From: Candidatus Photodesmus katoptron Akat1
Lineage (GTDB): Bacteria; Pseudomonadota; Gammaproteobacteria; Enterobacterales; Vibrionaceae
DNA: 64,000 nt
Assembly: GCF_000478685.1 (NCBI RefSeq)
Contig: NZ_AMSD01000002.1
Span: 1-64,000 of the forward strand
Direction of reading: 5' to 3'
A model generated the notes under the pieces. The model saw only the letters and a program-made list of their open reading frames with translations, was not told where the DNA came from and did no database searches. Position numbers and translations under genes: made by a program. Of this stretch, positions 33,295-42,819 are shown in pieces (positions within the stretch are counted from its first letter, which is position 1; each line of letters starts with the position of its first letter).

Positions 33295-33669
33295 ATGATC
33301 CAGATGCAAAGTACACTCGATGCTGCAGATAACTCTGGAGCTCGTAGAGTAATGTGCATTAAAGTATTGGGTGGTTCTCGTCGTCGTTATGCGCATATCG
33401 GGGATGTTATTAAGGTTACAGTTAAAGAAGCAATCCCTCGTAGTAAAGTAAAAAAGGGTGATGTTCTTAAAGCGTTAGTAGTTAGAACACGGAAGGGTGT
33501 TCGTCGCTATGATGGTTCCATTATTCGTTTTGATCGCAACGCTTGTGTATTGTTAAATAATAATACAGAGCAACCAATCGGCACACGTATTTTTGGTTCA
33601 GTTACGCGTGAACTTCGCGCTGATATGAGATTTATGAAGGTTATTTCTCTAGCTCCAGAGGTTTTGTAG
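33295..33669 (+). CDS. rplN: 50S ribosomal protein L14
   Basis: L14 forms intersubunit bridges and binds the silencing factor RsfS. From [19 protein letters not shown] the product is 124 aa (123 in E. coli) with [20 protein letters not shown] and the C-terminal [18 protein letters not shown]. The start at 33295 has a GTGGAG site 8 bp upstream; an in-frame ATG at 33289 overlaps that site too closely. First gene of the spc operon. Confidence 0.97.
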   Translation: MIQMQSTLDAADNSGARRVMCIKVLGGSRRRYAHIGDVIKVTVKEAIPRSKVKKGDVLKALVVRTRKGVRRYDGSIIRFDRNACVLLNNNTEQPIGTRIFGSVTRELRADMRFMKVISLAPEVL

Positions 33670-33681
33670 GAGTACTTATAA

Positions 33682-33999
33682 ATGGCAAATAAAATTCGTC
33701 GTAATGATGAAATCATCGTTCTTACTGGAAAAGATAAAGGAAAGAAGGGGAAGGTAACTAAAGTTTTTACGAATGGTAAAATCATAGTTGAAGGTGTTAA
33801 CTTTATGAAAAAACACAAAAAACCTATATTAGATCGAGGTCAGAAAGGTGGCATTGTTAGACAAGAAGCAGTTATTGATATTTCTAATGTAGCAATTTTT
33901 AATATAGCTACAGGTAAAGCGGATCGTGTCGGTTTTCGTTTTGAAAATAATAAGAAAGTTCGTTTCTTTAAATCAAATGGCGAAATTCTTCCTAATTAA
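33682..33999 (+). CDS. rplX: 50S ribosomal protein L24
   Basis: L24 starts 50S assembly by binding the 5' end of 23S rRNA. The 105 aa product (104 in E. coli) has the KOW motif in [17 protein letters not shown] and the downstream [11 protein letters not shown]. It follows rplN by 12 bp with TAGGAG. Confidence 0.97.
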   Translation: MANKIRRNDEIIVLTGKDKGKKGKVTKVFTNGKIIVEGVNFMKKHKKPILDRGQKGGIVRQEAVIDISNVAIFNIATGKADRVGFRFENNKKVRFFKSNGEILPN

Positions 34000-34018
34000 T
34001 AAAATTTGGAGTTGGAAT

Positions 34019-34570
34019 GTGGAGAAACTTCATGATTACTACAAATCATCTGTAGTTAATAGACTCACTAAAAAGTTTGATTATGCTAGCGTTATGCAGG
34101 TCCCTAGAATTGAAAAAATCACTCTAAATATGGGTGTTGGGGAGGCAAGTAATGATAAAAAGCTACTAGAAAATGCTGTGCATGATATGGCCAAAATTTC
34201 TGGTCAGAAACCGATTATGACCAAGGCGCATAGATCCGTTGCTAGTTTTAAGATTCGTGAGGGTTACCCAATTGGTTGTAAGGTAACATTACGAGGTAGT
34301 CGTATGTGGGAGTTTTTCGAACGTTTGATTTCAATTGCCCTTCCTCGTGTTCGTGACTTTCGGGGTGTTAGTTCTAAATCTTTTGATGGAAAGGGAAACT
34401 ATAGCATAGGTATACGTGAGCAGATTATTTTCCCTGAAATTGATTACGATACGGTTGATCGTGTTCGGGGGCTTGATATTTCTATAACTACATCTGCTAA
34501 AACTGATGATGAGTGTTATGCTTTGCTAGCTGCTTTAAATTTTCCATTACGTAAGCGCAATTTAAGCTAA
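34019..34570 (+). CDS. rplE: 50S ribosomal protein L5 (GTG start)
   Basis: L5 binds 5S rRNA in the central protuberance. From the GTG at 34019 (reads (M)[15 protein letters not shown]) the product is 183 aa, close to the 179 aa of E. coli, with [28 protein letters not shown] and [16 protein letters not shown] chose GTG because GGAG lies 7 bp upstream and the protein homology begins there; an ATG at 33926 in the same frame is inside rplX. It follows rplX by 19 bp. Confidence 0.95.
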   Translation: MEKLHDYYKSSVVNRLTKKFDYASVMQVPRIEKITLNMGVGEASNDKKLLENAVHDMAKISGQKPIMTKAHRSVASFKIREGYPIGCKVTLRGSRMWEFFERLISIALPRVRDFRGVSSKSFDGKGNYSIGIREQIIFPEIDYDTVDRVRGLDISITTSAKTDDECYALLAALNFPLRKRNLS

Positions 34571-34583
34571 GGATGTTACTTTT

Positions 34584-34889
34584 ATGGCTAAACAATCGAT
34601 AAAAGCTCGTGAAGCTAAGCGGGCTAGGTTAGTAGCAAGGTTTGCCGCTAAGCGTTCTTGTTTCAAGTCTATTATTAGAGATTTAAATGTTTCAGATGAA
34701 GAACGTTGGAAGGCAGTGCTAAAGTTACAATTATTGCCACGCGATTCAAGTCCAACACGACAACGCAATCGTTGTAATCGAACTGGTCGTTCCAATGGTT
34801 ATTTACGTAAATTTGGGTTAAGCCGTCTTAAGGTTCGAGAAGCCTGTATGAAAGGCGAGATTCCAGGTCTTCATAAAGCTAGTTGGTAA
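34584..34889 (+). CDS. rpsN: 30S ribosomal protein S14 (zinc-free form)
   Basis: S14 is a 30S head protein. The 101 aa length and the absence of CXXC pairs show the zinc-free long paralog. It has [17 protein letters not shown], the C-terminal signature [20 protein letters not shown] and the end [11 protein letters not shown]. It follows rplE by 13 bp. Confidence 0.97.
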   Translation: MAKQSIKAREAKRARLVARFAAKRSCFKSIIRDLNVSDEERWKAVLKLQLLPRDSSPTRQRNRCNRTGRSNGYLRKFGLSRLKVREACMKGEIPGLHKASW

Positions 34890-34919
34890 TTCTTATTTAA
34901 TTCATTTGGAGTGAAAATT

Positions 34920-35311
34920 ATGAGCATGCAAGACCCTATTTCTGATATGTTAACTCGAATTCGTAATGCTCAAGCAGCAAGCAAATTGTCAGTGAAAATA
35001 CCATCTTCAAAGTTTAAAATAGCAATTGCTAAGTTGCTTAAAACTGAGGGTTATATTATTGATTTCAACATTGAAAAATCAATAAAGTCTGAGCTGGAGA
35101 TTATACTTAAATATTTTCGAACTCGTCCAGTAATTGAACAGATACAGCGTGTATCACGTCCTGGTTTACGTGTTTACAAGAAAAAAATGCACTTCCATTA
35201 GTAATGGGTGGTTTAGGTGTGGCTATTGTATCCACTTCTCAAGGATTAATGTCTGATCGCATTGCTCGCGAAGTAGGTCTTGGTGGTGAAATTGTGTGCT
35301 ATGTCGCTTGA
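34920..35311 (+). pseudogene. rpsH: 30S ribosomal protein S8 gene, single-base frameshift in an A7 tract
   Basis: S8 is an essential primary binder of the 16S rRNA central domain and the autorepressor of the spc operon in E. coli. From [16 protein letters not shown] (ATG 34920, GGAG upstream) the frame holds through [12 protein letters not shown] and then stops at 35199-35201. One added A in the A7 tract at 35181-35187 continues [20 protein letters not shown] and GGEIVCYVA to the TGA at 35309-35311, giving the normal 130 aa S8. The lost part carries the conserved STSxG rRNA-binding loop. An organism cannot be expected to live without it, so the frame must be restored in reality, by correct sequence or by slippage. 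Confidence 0.9.
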
Positions 35312-35323
35312 GGAAAGTAAATT

Positions 35324-35869
35324 ATGTCTCGTGTTGCTAGAATGCCTGTTATCATTCCGAATGGAGTGAAGGTAAATCTTAATGGTCAAAAGATTATTAT
35401 AATAGGCAATAGGGGTCAATTGGCCTATATGATAAATACTGCTGTTGCTGTTTTTAAGGAAGATAATAATAAGTTAATTTTTTCTGTGCATGAAAAGAAC
35501 ACAGATTTAACTTATGCCAATGCACAAGCAGGCACAGCTCGTGCGTTAGTAAATAATATGGTTATCGGTGTTGTTAATGGATTTGAAAAAAAACTGCTTC
35601 TAAAAGGAGTTGGGTATCGAGCTTCTGTAAAAGGTAATCGGTTAGTTTTAATGCTTGGTTTTTCACATCCATTAAATTATATCTTTCCTAAAGAAATTCA
35701 AATAGAATGTCCAAGTCAAACAGAAATTGTTATTACTGGTTGTGATAAACAGTTAGTAGGCCAGGTTGCAGCCAATATTCGTTCTTACCGAAAACCTGAA
35801 CCTTATAAAGGTAAAGGAATTCGTTATGTAGACGAAATGATTCGTACAAAAGAAGCTAAGAAGAAGTAA
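35324..35869 (+). CDS. rplF: 50S ribosomal protein L6
   Basis: L6 lies near the sarcin-ricin loop and the factor-binding site. The 181 aa product (177 in E. coli) starts [17 protein letters not shown] and keeps [13 protein letters not shown] and the C-terminal [16 protein letters not shown]. It follows the restored rpsH stop by 12 bp with GAGGAA. Confidence 0.97.
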   Translation: MSRVARMPVIIPNGVKVNLNGQKIIIIGNRGQLAYMINTAVAVFKEDNNKLIFSVHEKNTDLTYANAQAGTARALVNNMVIGVVNGFEKKLLLKGVGYRASVKGNRLVLMLGFSHPLNYIFPKEIQIECPSQTEIVITGCDKQLVGQVAANIRSYRKPEPYKGKGIRYVDEMIRTKEAKKK

Positions 35870-35902
35870 GTAATTATTATTTGATAGAGGAGAGGTTATA
35901 CT

Positions 35903-36259
35903 GTGGATAAGAAATCATCTCGTATTCGTCGAGCTATGCGTTCGCGTAAAAAAATTTTAGAGTTAAAAGTAGCTCGTTTGATGATACACCGTACTCCTCG
36001 TCATATGTATGCCCAGATTATTGCATCAACTGGTTCTGAAGTAATAGCTTCAGCTTCTACTGTAGAAAAATCAGTTCGTAATCAAGTTACAAATAACACA
36101 GGTAATATCAGTGTAGCTAAAATAGTAGGGAAAATAGTTGCAGAGCGAGCTCTTAAAAAAGGTGTTTCTACCGTTGCATTTGACCGTTCTGGTTTTCGAT
36201 ATCATGGTCGAGTAGCAGCATTAGCTCAATCTGCCCGTGAAGCTGGTCTCAAATTCTAA
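35903..36259 (+). CDS. rplR: 50S ribosomal protein L18 (GTG start)
   Basis: L18 carries 5S rRNA into the 50S subunit. The 118 aa product (117 in E. coli) begins at GTG 35903 ((M)[16 protein letters not shown]) with GAGGAGAGG upstream, and ends [17 protein letters not shown]. No in-frame ATG lies near the conserved start. Confidence 0.96.
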   Translation: MDKKSSRIRRAMRSRKKILELKVARLMIHRTPRHMYAQIIASTGSEVIASASTVEKSVRNQVTNNTGNISVAKIVGKIVAERALKKGVSTVAFDRSGFRYHGRVAALAQSAREAGLKF

Positions 36260-36278
36260 GGTAGTAGGTTTATTACAT

Positions 36279-36776
36279 ATGGCTAAAGAACAACAACTAA
36301 ATGATTTACAAGAAAAATTAATTTCTGTTAACCGTGTCTCTAAAACGGTTAAGGGTGGTAGAATTATGAGTTTTACTGCACTAACAGTGGTTGGTGATGG
36401 TATCGGTCGCGTTGGCTTCGGGTATGGTAAAGCTCGAGAAGTACCAGCTGCTATTCAAAAAGCGATGGAAAAAGCTCGCCGTAATATGGTTACTATTGCA
36501 CTTAAAGGAAACACTCTGTTTCATGCAGTGAAAGGGCGTCATTCAGGTTCTAAAATTTACATGCAGCCTGCTTCAGAGGGCACTGGTGTAATAGCAGGTG
36601 GTGCAATGAGAGCAGTACTTGAAGTGGCTGGTGTGCATAATGTATTAGCAAAATCATATGGTTCCACTAATCCTATTAATGTTGTTCGTGCTACAGTTTC
36701 TGGTTTGTTAGATGTGAAATCTCCTAAAATGGTTGCTAGAAAGCGTGGACTAACTGTTAAAAAAGTTTTTGGATAA
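36279..36776 (+). CDS. rpsE: 30S ribosomal protein S5
   Basis: S5 is a 30S fidelity protein at the mRNA entry site. From [20 protein letters not shown] (ATG 36279) it is 165 aa (167 in E. coli) with [35 protein letters not shown] and [15 protein letters not shown]. An upstream in-frame ATG at 36237 is inside rplR and not conserved. It follows rplR by 19 bp. Confidence 0.97.
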   Translation: MAKEQQLNDLQEKLISVNRVSKTVKGGRIMSFTALTVVGDGIGRVGFGYGKAREVPAAIQKAMEKARRNMVTIALKGNTLFHAVKGRHSGSKIYMQPASEGTGVIAGGAMRAVLEVAGVHNVLAKSYGSTNPINVVRATVSGLLDVKSPKMVARKRGLTVKKVFG

Positions 36777-36792
36777 ATAGAAAGGTTATCTT

Positions 36793-36977
36793 ATGGGAAC
36801 TATAAAAGTGACACAAATTAGAAGTTTGATTGGACGGATACCGAATCATAGAGCTTGCCTTAAGGGTTTAGGTTTACGAAAAATAAATCATACAGTAGAA
36901 CTTGAAGATACACCATCTATTCGCGGTATGATAAAAAAGTTTATTATATGCTTAAGGTTGAGGAGCGATTAGTATGA
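36793..36977 (+). pseudogene. rpmD: 50S ribosomal protein L30 gene, single-base frameshift in an A6 tract
   Basis: L30 is a small late-assembling 50S protein. From ATG 36793 ([20 protein letters not shown]) the frame runs through [13 protein letters not shown], then reads an unrelated [10 protein letters not shown] tail to a stop at 36970-36972. One extra A in the A6 tract at 36933-36938 restores [18 protein letters not shown], the normal L30 C-terminus, and ends at TGA 36975-36977 overlapping the rplO ATG (ATGA), a typical coupled arrangement. The damage affects only the last dozen residues, so the raw product could be partly functional. Confidence 0.85.
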
Positions 36978-37405
36978 GATTAAATAGGCTATCTCCTATG
37001 CCTAATTCTAAACGTTCTAAGAAGCGTGTAGGGCGTGGAATTGGTTCTACTTTTGGAAAAACGAGTGGTCGTGGTCATAAAGGACAAAAGTCACGTTCCG
37101 GTGCTAGTATTCCTGCAGGTTTTGAAGGTGGACAAATGCCTTTAAAAAAGCGGCTGCCTAAATTTGGTTTTACTTCTCGTAAAAGTTTATTTTCTGCTCA
37201 GGTTCGATTAGCTGAATTAGAGAAAGTAGCTGACGATGTAATTGATCTTAACACTCTTAAAAGTGCTAATGTAATTGCTAAAAATATTCGGTTTGTTAAA
37301 ATTTTTCTTTCTGGTAGTCTTACTAAAATAGTAACTATTAAAAGTTTACGCGTAACTAAAGGTGCAAGAGTAGCAATTGAATCGTTAGGTGGTAAAGTGG
37401 AGTAA
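36974..37405 (+). CDS. rplO: 50S ribosomal protein L15
   Basis: L15 is a late 50S assembly protein. The 143 aa product (144 in E. coli) starts [20 protein letters not shown] and keeps [20 protein letters not shown] and [17 protein letters not shown]. Its ATG overlaps the restored stop of rpmD. Confidence 0.97.
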   Translation: MRLNRLSPMPNSKRSKKRVGRGIGSTFGKTSGRGHKGQKSRSGASIPAGFEGGQMPLKKRLPKFGFTSRKSLFSAQVRLAELEKVADDVIDLNTLKSANVIAKNIRFVKIFLSGSLTKIVTIKSLRVTKGARVAIESLGGKVE

Positions 37406-37426
37406 TCACTGTTAAATGAGGTATGA

Positions 37427-38743
37427 ATGCTAAAAAAAATAGGCAAAGATTTGACTAATATTAATCAGTTGAAATCACGGTTGCTTTTTGTAATTAGTGC
37501 ATTGTTAGTATTTAGGGCAGGATCTTTTATTCCGATTCCAGGTGTTGATGCGGTTGTTCTTAGCGATGTATTTGAGCAACAAAAGGGAACTATCATTGAA
37601 ATGTTTAATATGTTTTCTGGTGGTGCTCTGGCTCGAGCATCAATTTTAGCGTTAGGCATAATGCCTTATATTTCTGCTTCAATCATTATACAATTGTTGA
37701 CTGTACTTTATCCAACCTTGTCAGAAATTAAGAAGGAAGGAGAAATAGGTCGAAGAAAGATTAGCCAATATACACGTTATACTACACTTCTCTTGGCAAC
37801 ACTCCAAGCCATTAGTATTGCAATTGGTTTACCAAATATGGTTGATGGTCTTGTTGTAATCAATCAAGCTGTTTTTACTTTAGTTGCAACTATAAGTTTA
37901 GTAACTGGAACTATGTTTTTAATGTGGCTAGGTGAACAAATTACAGAGCATGGAATTGGCAATGGTATTTCTTTGTTAATTTTTTCAGGAATTGTTGCTG
38001 GACTTCCTTCAGCAGTAGGACAAACAATTGAGCAAACACGTCAAGGTGAATTACATGTTCTGATTCTTTTTTTGATAGGGATATTGGCTTTCGCTGTGAT
38101 ATATTTCGTTGTTTTCATTGAGCGTGGTCAACGCTGTTTAGTTGTTAACTATTCTAAGCGTCAACAAGGTCGTAAGATTTTCGCTGCTCAAAGTAGTCAC
38201 CTGCCTTTAAAAGTGAATATGGCTGGTGTTATACCTGCGATCTTTGCTTCAAGTATTATTTTATTTTTGGGAACATTAGCCCAATGGTTTGGTCAATCTC
38301 TCCATAGTTCTATTTGGTTGAGTACTATATCTTTTGCTTTGAGTCCAGGACAACCCTTATATGTGATGTTATATGCAACGGCGATAATATTCTTTTGTTT
38401 TTTCTATACACCTTTGATTTTTAATCCACGTGAAACTGCAGATAACTTAAAAAAATCTGGTGCATTTTTACCTGGTATTCGTCCGGGAGAACAAACATCT
38501 AGATATATTAATAAAGTAATGTCACGTTTAACGCTTGTTGGAGCTTTGTACATTACTTTTATTTGTCTAATTCCTGAGTTTATGATGGTTGCTTGGAATG
38601 TGCGTTTTTATTTTGGTGGAACGTCTTTGCTTATTGTAGTAGTTGTGATTATGGATTTTATGGCACAAGTACAGACTCATCTCATGTCACAACAGTATGA
38701 TTCTGTATTAAAAAAAGCAAATTTAAAAGGCTATAGTCGTTAA
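37427..38743 (+). CDS. secY: Protein translocase subunit SecY
   Basis: SecY is the channel of the SecYEG translocon. The 438 aa protein (443 in E. coli) has ten membrane helices, the plug region [21 protein letters not shown]-type segment near residues 62-82, the cytosolic loop with [20 protein letters not shown] and the C-terminal [12 protein letters not shown] block. It lies between rplO and rpmJ as in all spc operons. With KefB, the SNF transporter and LPS genes here it shows that a full inner membrane export route is retained. Confidence 0.97.
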   Translation: MLKKIGKDLTNINQLKSRLLFVISALLVFRAGSFIPIPGVDAVVLSDVFEQQKGTIIEMFNMFSGGALARASILALGIMPYISASIIIQLLTVLYPTLSEIKKEGEIGRRKISQYTRYTTLLLATLQAISIAIGLPNMVDGLVVINQAVFTLVATISLVTGTMFLMWLGEQITEHGIGNGISLLIFSGIVAGLPSAVGQTIEQTRQGELHVLILFLIGILAFAVIYFVVFIERGQRCLVVNYSKRQQGRKIFAAQSSHLPLKVNMAGVIPAIFASSIILFLGTLAQWFGQSLHSSIWLSTISFALSPGQPLYVMLYATAIIFFCFFYTPLIFNPRETADNLKKSGAFLPGIRPGEQTSRYINKVMSRLTLVGALYITFICLIPEFMMVAWNVRFYFGGTSLLIVVVVIMDFMAQVQTHLMSQQYDSVLKKANLKGYSR

Positions 38744-38771
38744 TTTAGATTTAATTACGGAGTTTTATCAA

Positions 38772-38885
38772 ATGAAAGTTCGAGCTTCTGTTAAAAGGAT
38801 CTGTCGTAATTGTAAGGTAATTAAGCGAAACGGTATTGTTCGTGTTATTTGTATTGAACCAAGACACAAGCAACGGCAGGGTTAA
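38772..38885 (+). CDS. rpmJ: 50S ribosomal protein L36 (zinc-binding form)
   Basis: L36 is the smallest 50S protein, with a zinc ribbon. The 37 aa reading frame begins [19 protein letters not shown] and has the full set of zinc ligands, C11, C14, C27 and H32, ending KQRQG. It is too short for routine frame lists but has a GGAG site upstream and stands at the end of the spc operon. Confidence 0.95.
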   Translation: MKVRASVKRICRNCKVIKRNGIVRVICIEPRHKQRQG

Positions 38886-39030
38886 CTTAGCAATTTTTTT
38901 ACTTGAAATATAAGGTAGTGTTGAGTATATTACTCGGCTTCTTTTCCTTTTTTTAATTAGTAATTCGTAGATTGTCCTAGATGGACTGCTTCGAATATTT
39001 TTTTACTGGATAAGTTTTGGGGTAAAGGTA
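38886..39030 (+). promoter_or_regulatory. Possible alpha-operon leader (S4 target) before rpsM
   Basis: In gammaproteobacteria r-protein S4 represses the alpha operon by binding a pseudoknot in the leader of rpsM. The 145 bp here have no gene. They hold GC-richer islands in an AT-rich background (GTCCTAGATGGAC, about 38973-38985, a short perfect hairpin) that could belong to such a structure. A covariance-model search would decide. Confidence 0.3.
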
Positions 39031-39387
39031 ATGGCTCGTATAGCAGGCATTAATATTCCTGATCAAAAACATACTAAGATTGCTTTAACTGCAGTTTATG
39101 GTATTGGTAAAGCGAGCTCTCAGGCTATTTTAGCTGAAATGGGTATTGCTGAAAATGTGAAGATCAGTGAACTAAGTGAAGTTCAGATCAATAAACTTCG
39201 TGATTGTATAGCAAGGTATACTGTAGAAGGTAATCTACGTCGTGAAATATCAATGAACATAAAGCGCTTGATAGATCTTGGGTGTTATCGTGGTCTTCGT
39301 CATCGTCGAGGTCTACCATTACGTGGACAGCGTACTAAAACTAATGCTCGTACTCGAAAGGGTCCGCGGAAACTGATAAAAAAATAA
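39031..39387 (+). CDS. rpsM: 30S ribosomal protein S13
   Basis: S13 contacts P-site tRNA and forms bridges with L5. The 118 aa product (118 in E. coli) starts [19 protein letters not shown] and keeps [18 protein letters not shown] and [17 protein letters not shown]. First gene of the alpha operon, with GGGGTAAAGG upstream. Confidence 0.97.
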   Translation: MARIAGINIPDQKHTKIALTAVYGIGKASSQAILAEMGIAENVKISELSEVQINKLRDCIARYTVEGNLRREISMNIKRLIDLGCYRGLRHRRGLPLRGQRTKTNARTRKGPRKLIKK

Positions 39388-39413
39388 TCAGAATTAAAAA
39401 AATAGAGATTACA

Positions 39414-39803
39414 ATGGTAAAACAAACAACTCGTACTTTTAAACGTTTACGCAGACAAGTATCTGATGGAATAGCGCATATTCATTCATCTTTCAATAAT
39501 ACGATTATAACTATTACGGATCGTCAGGGCAATGCTTTGGCTTGGGCAACTGCTGGCGGTTCTGGTTTTCGTGGTTCTCGTAAGTCTACACCTTTTGCTG
39601 CACAAGTTGCTGCTGAACGTTGTGCAGAAATGGCAAAAGAATATGGTTTAAAAAACTTAGAAGTTATGGTTAAGGGTCCAGGTCCAGGTCGCGAATCTAC
39701 TGTTCGTGCGCTGAATTCTGCTGGTTTTCGCATTACTAATATTGTTGATGCTACACCAATCCCTCATAATGGTTGTCGTCCTCCTAAGAAACGTCGTGTG
39801 TGA
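39414..39803 (+). CDS. rpsK: 30S ribosomal protein S11
   Basis: S11 forms the 30S platform near the mRNA exit. The 129 aa product equals the E. coli length, with [33 protein letters not shown] and the C-terminal [16 protein letters not shown]. The Asn-Gly in PHNG is the residue that becomes isoaspartate in E. coli S11. Confidence 0.97.
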   Translation: MVKQTTRTFKRLRRQVSDGIAHIHSSFNNTIITITDRQGNALAWATAGGSGFRGSRKSTPFAAQVAAERCAEMAKEYGLKNLEVMVKGPGPGRESTVRALNSAGFRITNIVDATPIPHNGCRPPKKRRV

Positions 39804-39834
39804 AAATTCTTAGGAATGTGTGGAAGAGAAAATA

Positions 39835-40455
39835 ATGGCAAGATATTTAGGTCCTAAGTTAAAACTTAGTCGTCGTGAGGGTACTGATCTATTTCTAAAA
39901 TCTGGTATTCAACCGATTGATACTAAGTGTAAAATTGATAATGCACCAGGTATGCATGGTTCCCGTCGTTCTCGGTTATCTGAATACGGCATTCAGTTGC
40001 GTGAAAAACAAAAAGTTCGACGTATGTATAGTGTTTTAGAGAGACAATTTCATAATTATTATAAGGAAGCTGCACGTCTTAAAGGGAATACAGGTGAAAA
40101 TTTACTTCGACTCCTTGAAACTCGTCTTGATAATGTAGTTTATCGTATGGGATTTGGGTCAACTCGTTTAGAAGCACGTCAATTAGTTAGTCACAAAGCT
40201 GTTTTAGTAAATAATAAAAATGTTACTATTCCTTCTTTTAAAGTTATGATTGGTGATGTTGTATCAGTTTCCAACAAAGCCAAAAAGCAATCTCGTATTA
40301 AGGAAGCTTTACAAGTTTGTGAACAGCGTGAAAAAATAAACTGGATTGAGGTTAGTTCTAAACATATGGAAGGTACGATCAAACGTATGCCTGAGCGTTC
40401 TGATTTATCTGCTGATATTAATGAGCAATTAATCATTGAACTTTATTCGAAGTAA
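39835..40455 (+). CDS. rpsD: 30S ribosomal protein S4
   Basis: S4 initiates 16S rRNA folding and is the alpha-operon autorepressor. From [18 protein letters not shown] (ATG 39835) it is 206 aa, the standard length; an in-frame ATG five codons upstream (39820) is not conserved. It has the S4 RNA-binding domain with [19 protein letters not shown] and ends IIELYSK. Confidence 0.97.
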   Translation: MARYLGPKLKLSRREGTDLFLKSGIQPIDTKCKIDNAPGMHGSRRSRLSEYGIQLREKQKVRRMYSVLERQFHNYYKEAARLKGNTGENLLRLLETRLDNVVYRMGFGSTRLEARQLVSHKAVLVNNKNVTIPSFKVMIGDVVSVSNKAKKQSRIKEALQVCEQREKINWIEVSSKHMEGTIKRMPERSDLSADINEQLIIELYSK

Positions 40456-40484
40456 GGTTAAGAATTGAAATTGGAGAGAACACA

Positions 40485-41474
40485 ATGCAGGGTTCTGTAA
40501 CAGAGTTTCTTAAACCGCGTTTTGTTGATATTGAACAATTTAATGCGACACATGCAAAAGTAACGCTTGAGCCATTAGAGCGAGGTTTTGGGCATACCTT
40601 AGGGAATGCACTGCGTCGTATTCTTATGTCGTCAATGCCAGGTTGTGCTGTAACAGAGGTAGAAATTGAGGGGGTTCTTCATGAGTATAGCACTAAGGAA
40701 GGAGTACAAGAAGATGTTCTAGAGATTCTTCTTAATCTTAAAGGCCTTGCTATAGCTATTTCTGAAGGTAGAGATGAAGTCTTTATTACTTTAAATAAGT
40801 CAGGTTTAGGCCCAGTTTTTGCGAGTGATATTTCTCATGATACTGATGTTTCAATCGTTAATCCAGAGCATGTTATTTGCCACTTAACTCATGAGAATTC
40901 TCAAATTTCTATGAAAATAAAAGTTGAGCGTGGTCGTGGCTATGTACCCGCTTCTGCTCGTATTCATTCTGAAGAAGAGCGTCCGATAGGCCGATTATTA
41001 GTAGATGCGACATACAGTCCAGTAGATAAAATTGCCTATTCAGTGGAGGCAGCTCGTGTAGAGCAACGAACAGATTTAGATAAGTTAGTTATTGATATGG
41101 AAACAAATGGCACCTTAGAACCTGAAGAGGCTATCCGTCGTGCAGCTACTATTTTAGCTGAGCAATTAGATGCATTTGTAGATCTACGTGATTTGAGAGT
41201 TCCTGAAGAAAAAGAAGAAAAACCAGAATTTGATCCTATATTATTGCGTCCTGTAGATGATCTCGAGTTAACAGTTCGCTCTGCAAATTGTCTAAAGGCC
41301 GAAACAGTACACTATATTGGTGATCTTGTACAACGAACCGAAGTTGAATTGCTGAAAACTCCTAATCTTGGTAAGAAATCTCTTACAGAGATCAAAGATG
41401 TACTTGCATCACGTGGGCTATCTCTTGGTATGCGCCTTGAGAATTGGCCACCAGCATCTATTGCTGAAGATTAA
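40485..41474 (+). CDS. rpoA: RNA polymerase alpha subunit RpoA
   Basis: Alpha nucleates RNA polymerase assembly and binds UP elements and activators. The 329 aa protein (329 in E. coli) has the N-terminal dimerisation domain ([22 protein letters not shown]) and, after the linker near 235-250, the C-terminal domain with [17 protein letters not shown] and [14 protein letters not shown], including the Arg and Asn/Lys residues that contact UP DNA. It lies between rpsD and rplQ. Confidence 0.98.
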   Translation: MQGSVTEFLKPRFVDIEQFNATHAKVTLEPLERGFGHTLGNALRRILMSSMPGCAVTEVEIEGVLHEYSTKEGVQEDVLEILLNLKGLAIAISEGRDEVFITLNKSGLGPVFASDISHDTDVSIVNPEHVICHLTHENSQISMKIKVERGRGYVPASARIHSEEERPIGRLLVDATYSPVDKIAYSVEAARVEQRTDLDKLVIDMETNGTLEPEEAIRRAATILAEQLDAFVDLRDLRVPEEKEEKPEFDPILLRPVDDLELTVRSANCLKAETVHYIGDLVQRTEVELLKTPNLGKKSLTEIKDVLASRGLSLGMRLENWPPASIAED

Positions 41475-41502
41475 TTAAGAATAATTTTATAAGGATAGAG
41501 AT

Positions 41503-41877
41503 ATGCGTCATAGAAAGAGTGGACGTCGGCTTAACCGTACTAGTAGCCATCGTAAGTCTATGTTTAGAAATATGGCTACTTCTCTTGTTCATCATGAGAT
41601 TATTAAAACTACCTTGCCGAAGGCTAAAGAATTACGTTGCATAATCGAACCTTTAGTTACTTTAGCTAAGAAAGGAGATTTGGCTAGTCGGCGTCTTGCT
41701 TTTGCACGTATTCGTAATGAGGCAATAGTTGCTAAGCTATTTAATCAATTAGCTCCACGATTTTCTAGCCGAAATGGTGGGTATACACGCGTTTTAAAGG
41801 CTGGTTTTCGATCTGGAGACAAAGCTAAAATGGCATATATTGAATTTGTAGATCGCGTTTTAAGTAACAAAGGATAA
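41503..41877 (+). CDS. rplQ: 50S ribosomal protein L17
   Basis: L17 lies near the tunnel exit and touches L3 and L32. The 124 aa product (127 in E. coli) starts [18 protein letters not shown] and keeps [17 protein letters not shown] and [21 protein letters not shown]. It is the last gene of the alpha operon. Confidence 0.97.
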   Translation: MRHRKSGRRLNRTSSHRKSMFRNMATSLVHHEIIKTTLPKAKELRCIIEPLVTLAKKGDLASRRLAFARIRNEAIVAKLFNQLAPRFSSRNGGYTRVLKAGFRSGDKAKMAYIEFVDRVLSNKG

Positions 41878-41954
41878 TCAGTTGTTCTAAAATAATTTAT
41901 TGGCTTAACTTCTTTTAAACTGAAGCAGGTTTAGGAAATAGTGGATTAAAATTT

Positions 41955-42566
41955 GTGTTTAATGAAACAAAATCTATTACCTTAGCATTTACAGGTGCGT
42001 CAGGTGCTTGCTATGGCTTGCGTTTACTTAGATACTTGTTGCTTGCTAATTATAAAGTTTATTTATTAATTTCATCTGCAGCAAGAGTAGTCTTAGAATC
42101 TGAACACAATCTAAAATTATCGAATAAAACTCAAATAACCAAACAGGCCTTCTCTAAATATCTCAACTGCTCTTTAGAAAATTTAGAAATTTTTGGTAAA
42201 AATGATTGGTTTTCAGTTGTAGCATCAGGCTCTGGAGCACCTAAAAAAATGGTTATTTGTCCATGTTCTGTAGGTAGCGTTGCAGCCATTGCATATGGAA
42301 TGTCTGAAAATTTAATTGAACGTGCTGCTGATGTGATTATTAAGGAACAAGGTCAATTATTGTTAGTAGTTCGTGAGACACCTTTTTCAACTTTACATTT
42401 AAAAAATATGCATAAATTATCGAAAATGGGAATCACAATTATGCCTGCTTCTCCTGGTTTTTATCATCAACCTCAATCAATTGAAGATTTAATTGATTTT
42501 ATAGTTGCTCGTATTTTAGATCATTTTGGTATTCAACAAAGGTTACTAACTTGTTGGGGAGAATGA
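41955..42566 (+). CDS. ubiX: Flavin prenyltransferase UbiX
   Basis: UbiX attaches dimethylallyl phosphate to FMN to make prenylated FMN, the cofactor of the UbiD decarboxylase in ubiquinone synthesis. The 203 aa protein has the flavoprotein fold with [36 protein letters not shown] and the C-terminal [16 protein letters not shown] and [12 protein letters not shown]. It begins 77 bp after rplQ; ubiX is not normally next to it, so the junction is probably lineage-specific. Confidence 0.93.
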   Translation: MFNETKSITLAFTGASGACYGLRLLRYLLLANYKVYLLISSAARVVLESEHNLKLSNKTQITKQAFSKYLNCSLENLEIFGKNDWFSVVASGSGAPKKMVICPCSVGSVAAIAYGMSENLIERAADVIIKEQGQLLLVVRETPFSTLHLKNMHKLSKMGITIMPASPGFYHQPQSIEDLIDFIVARILDHFGIQQRLLTCWGE

Positions 42567-42775
42567 TTAAAGCACAGTTTTCAAGTATTTTAAATGCATA
42601 TTTTTAACCAAATCGATATGATTTAAGTTTCATTAGCTATCCTTAACCTGTTTATACTCAGTTAATATTCTATATTATTTTTTTAGATAACTATCCCTTT
42701 GTTAAGTTAATTAAATGATTAATAATAAAGTACAATAGAATATATGTTCTGTTATATTGTAGTACATGTTATTCT

Positions 42776-42802
42776 AATTAAAATAATTAAAATAATTAAA
42801 AT
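42776..42802. repeat. Three perfect copies of a 9 bp unit upstream of pmbA
   Basis: AATTAAAAT is repeated three times head to tail at 42776-42784, 42785-42793 and 42794-42802, ending 17 bp before the pmbA ATG. Tandem repeats placed between promoter and start can vary in number and alter expression; here AT-bias may also explain it. Confidence 0.7.
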
Positions 42803-42819
42803 AAATATTAAGATTTAAT

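Noticed and set aside
39524-39733. Minus-strand open frame of 69 codons antisense to rpsK
   Set aside because: rpsK on the plus strand is unmistakable; the antisense frame arises from codon bias.
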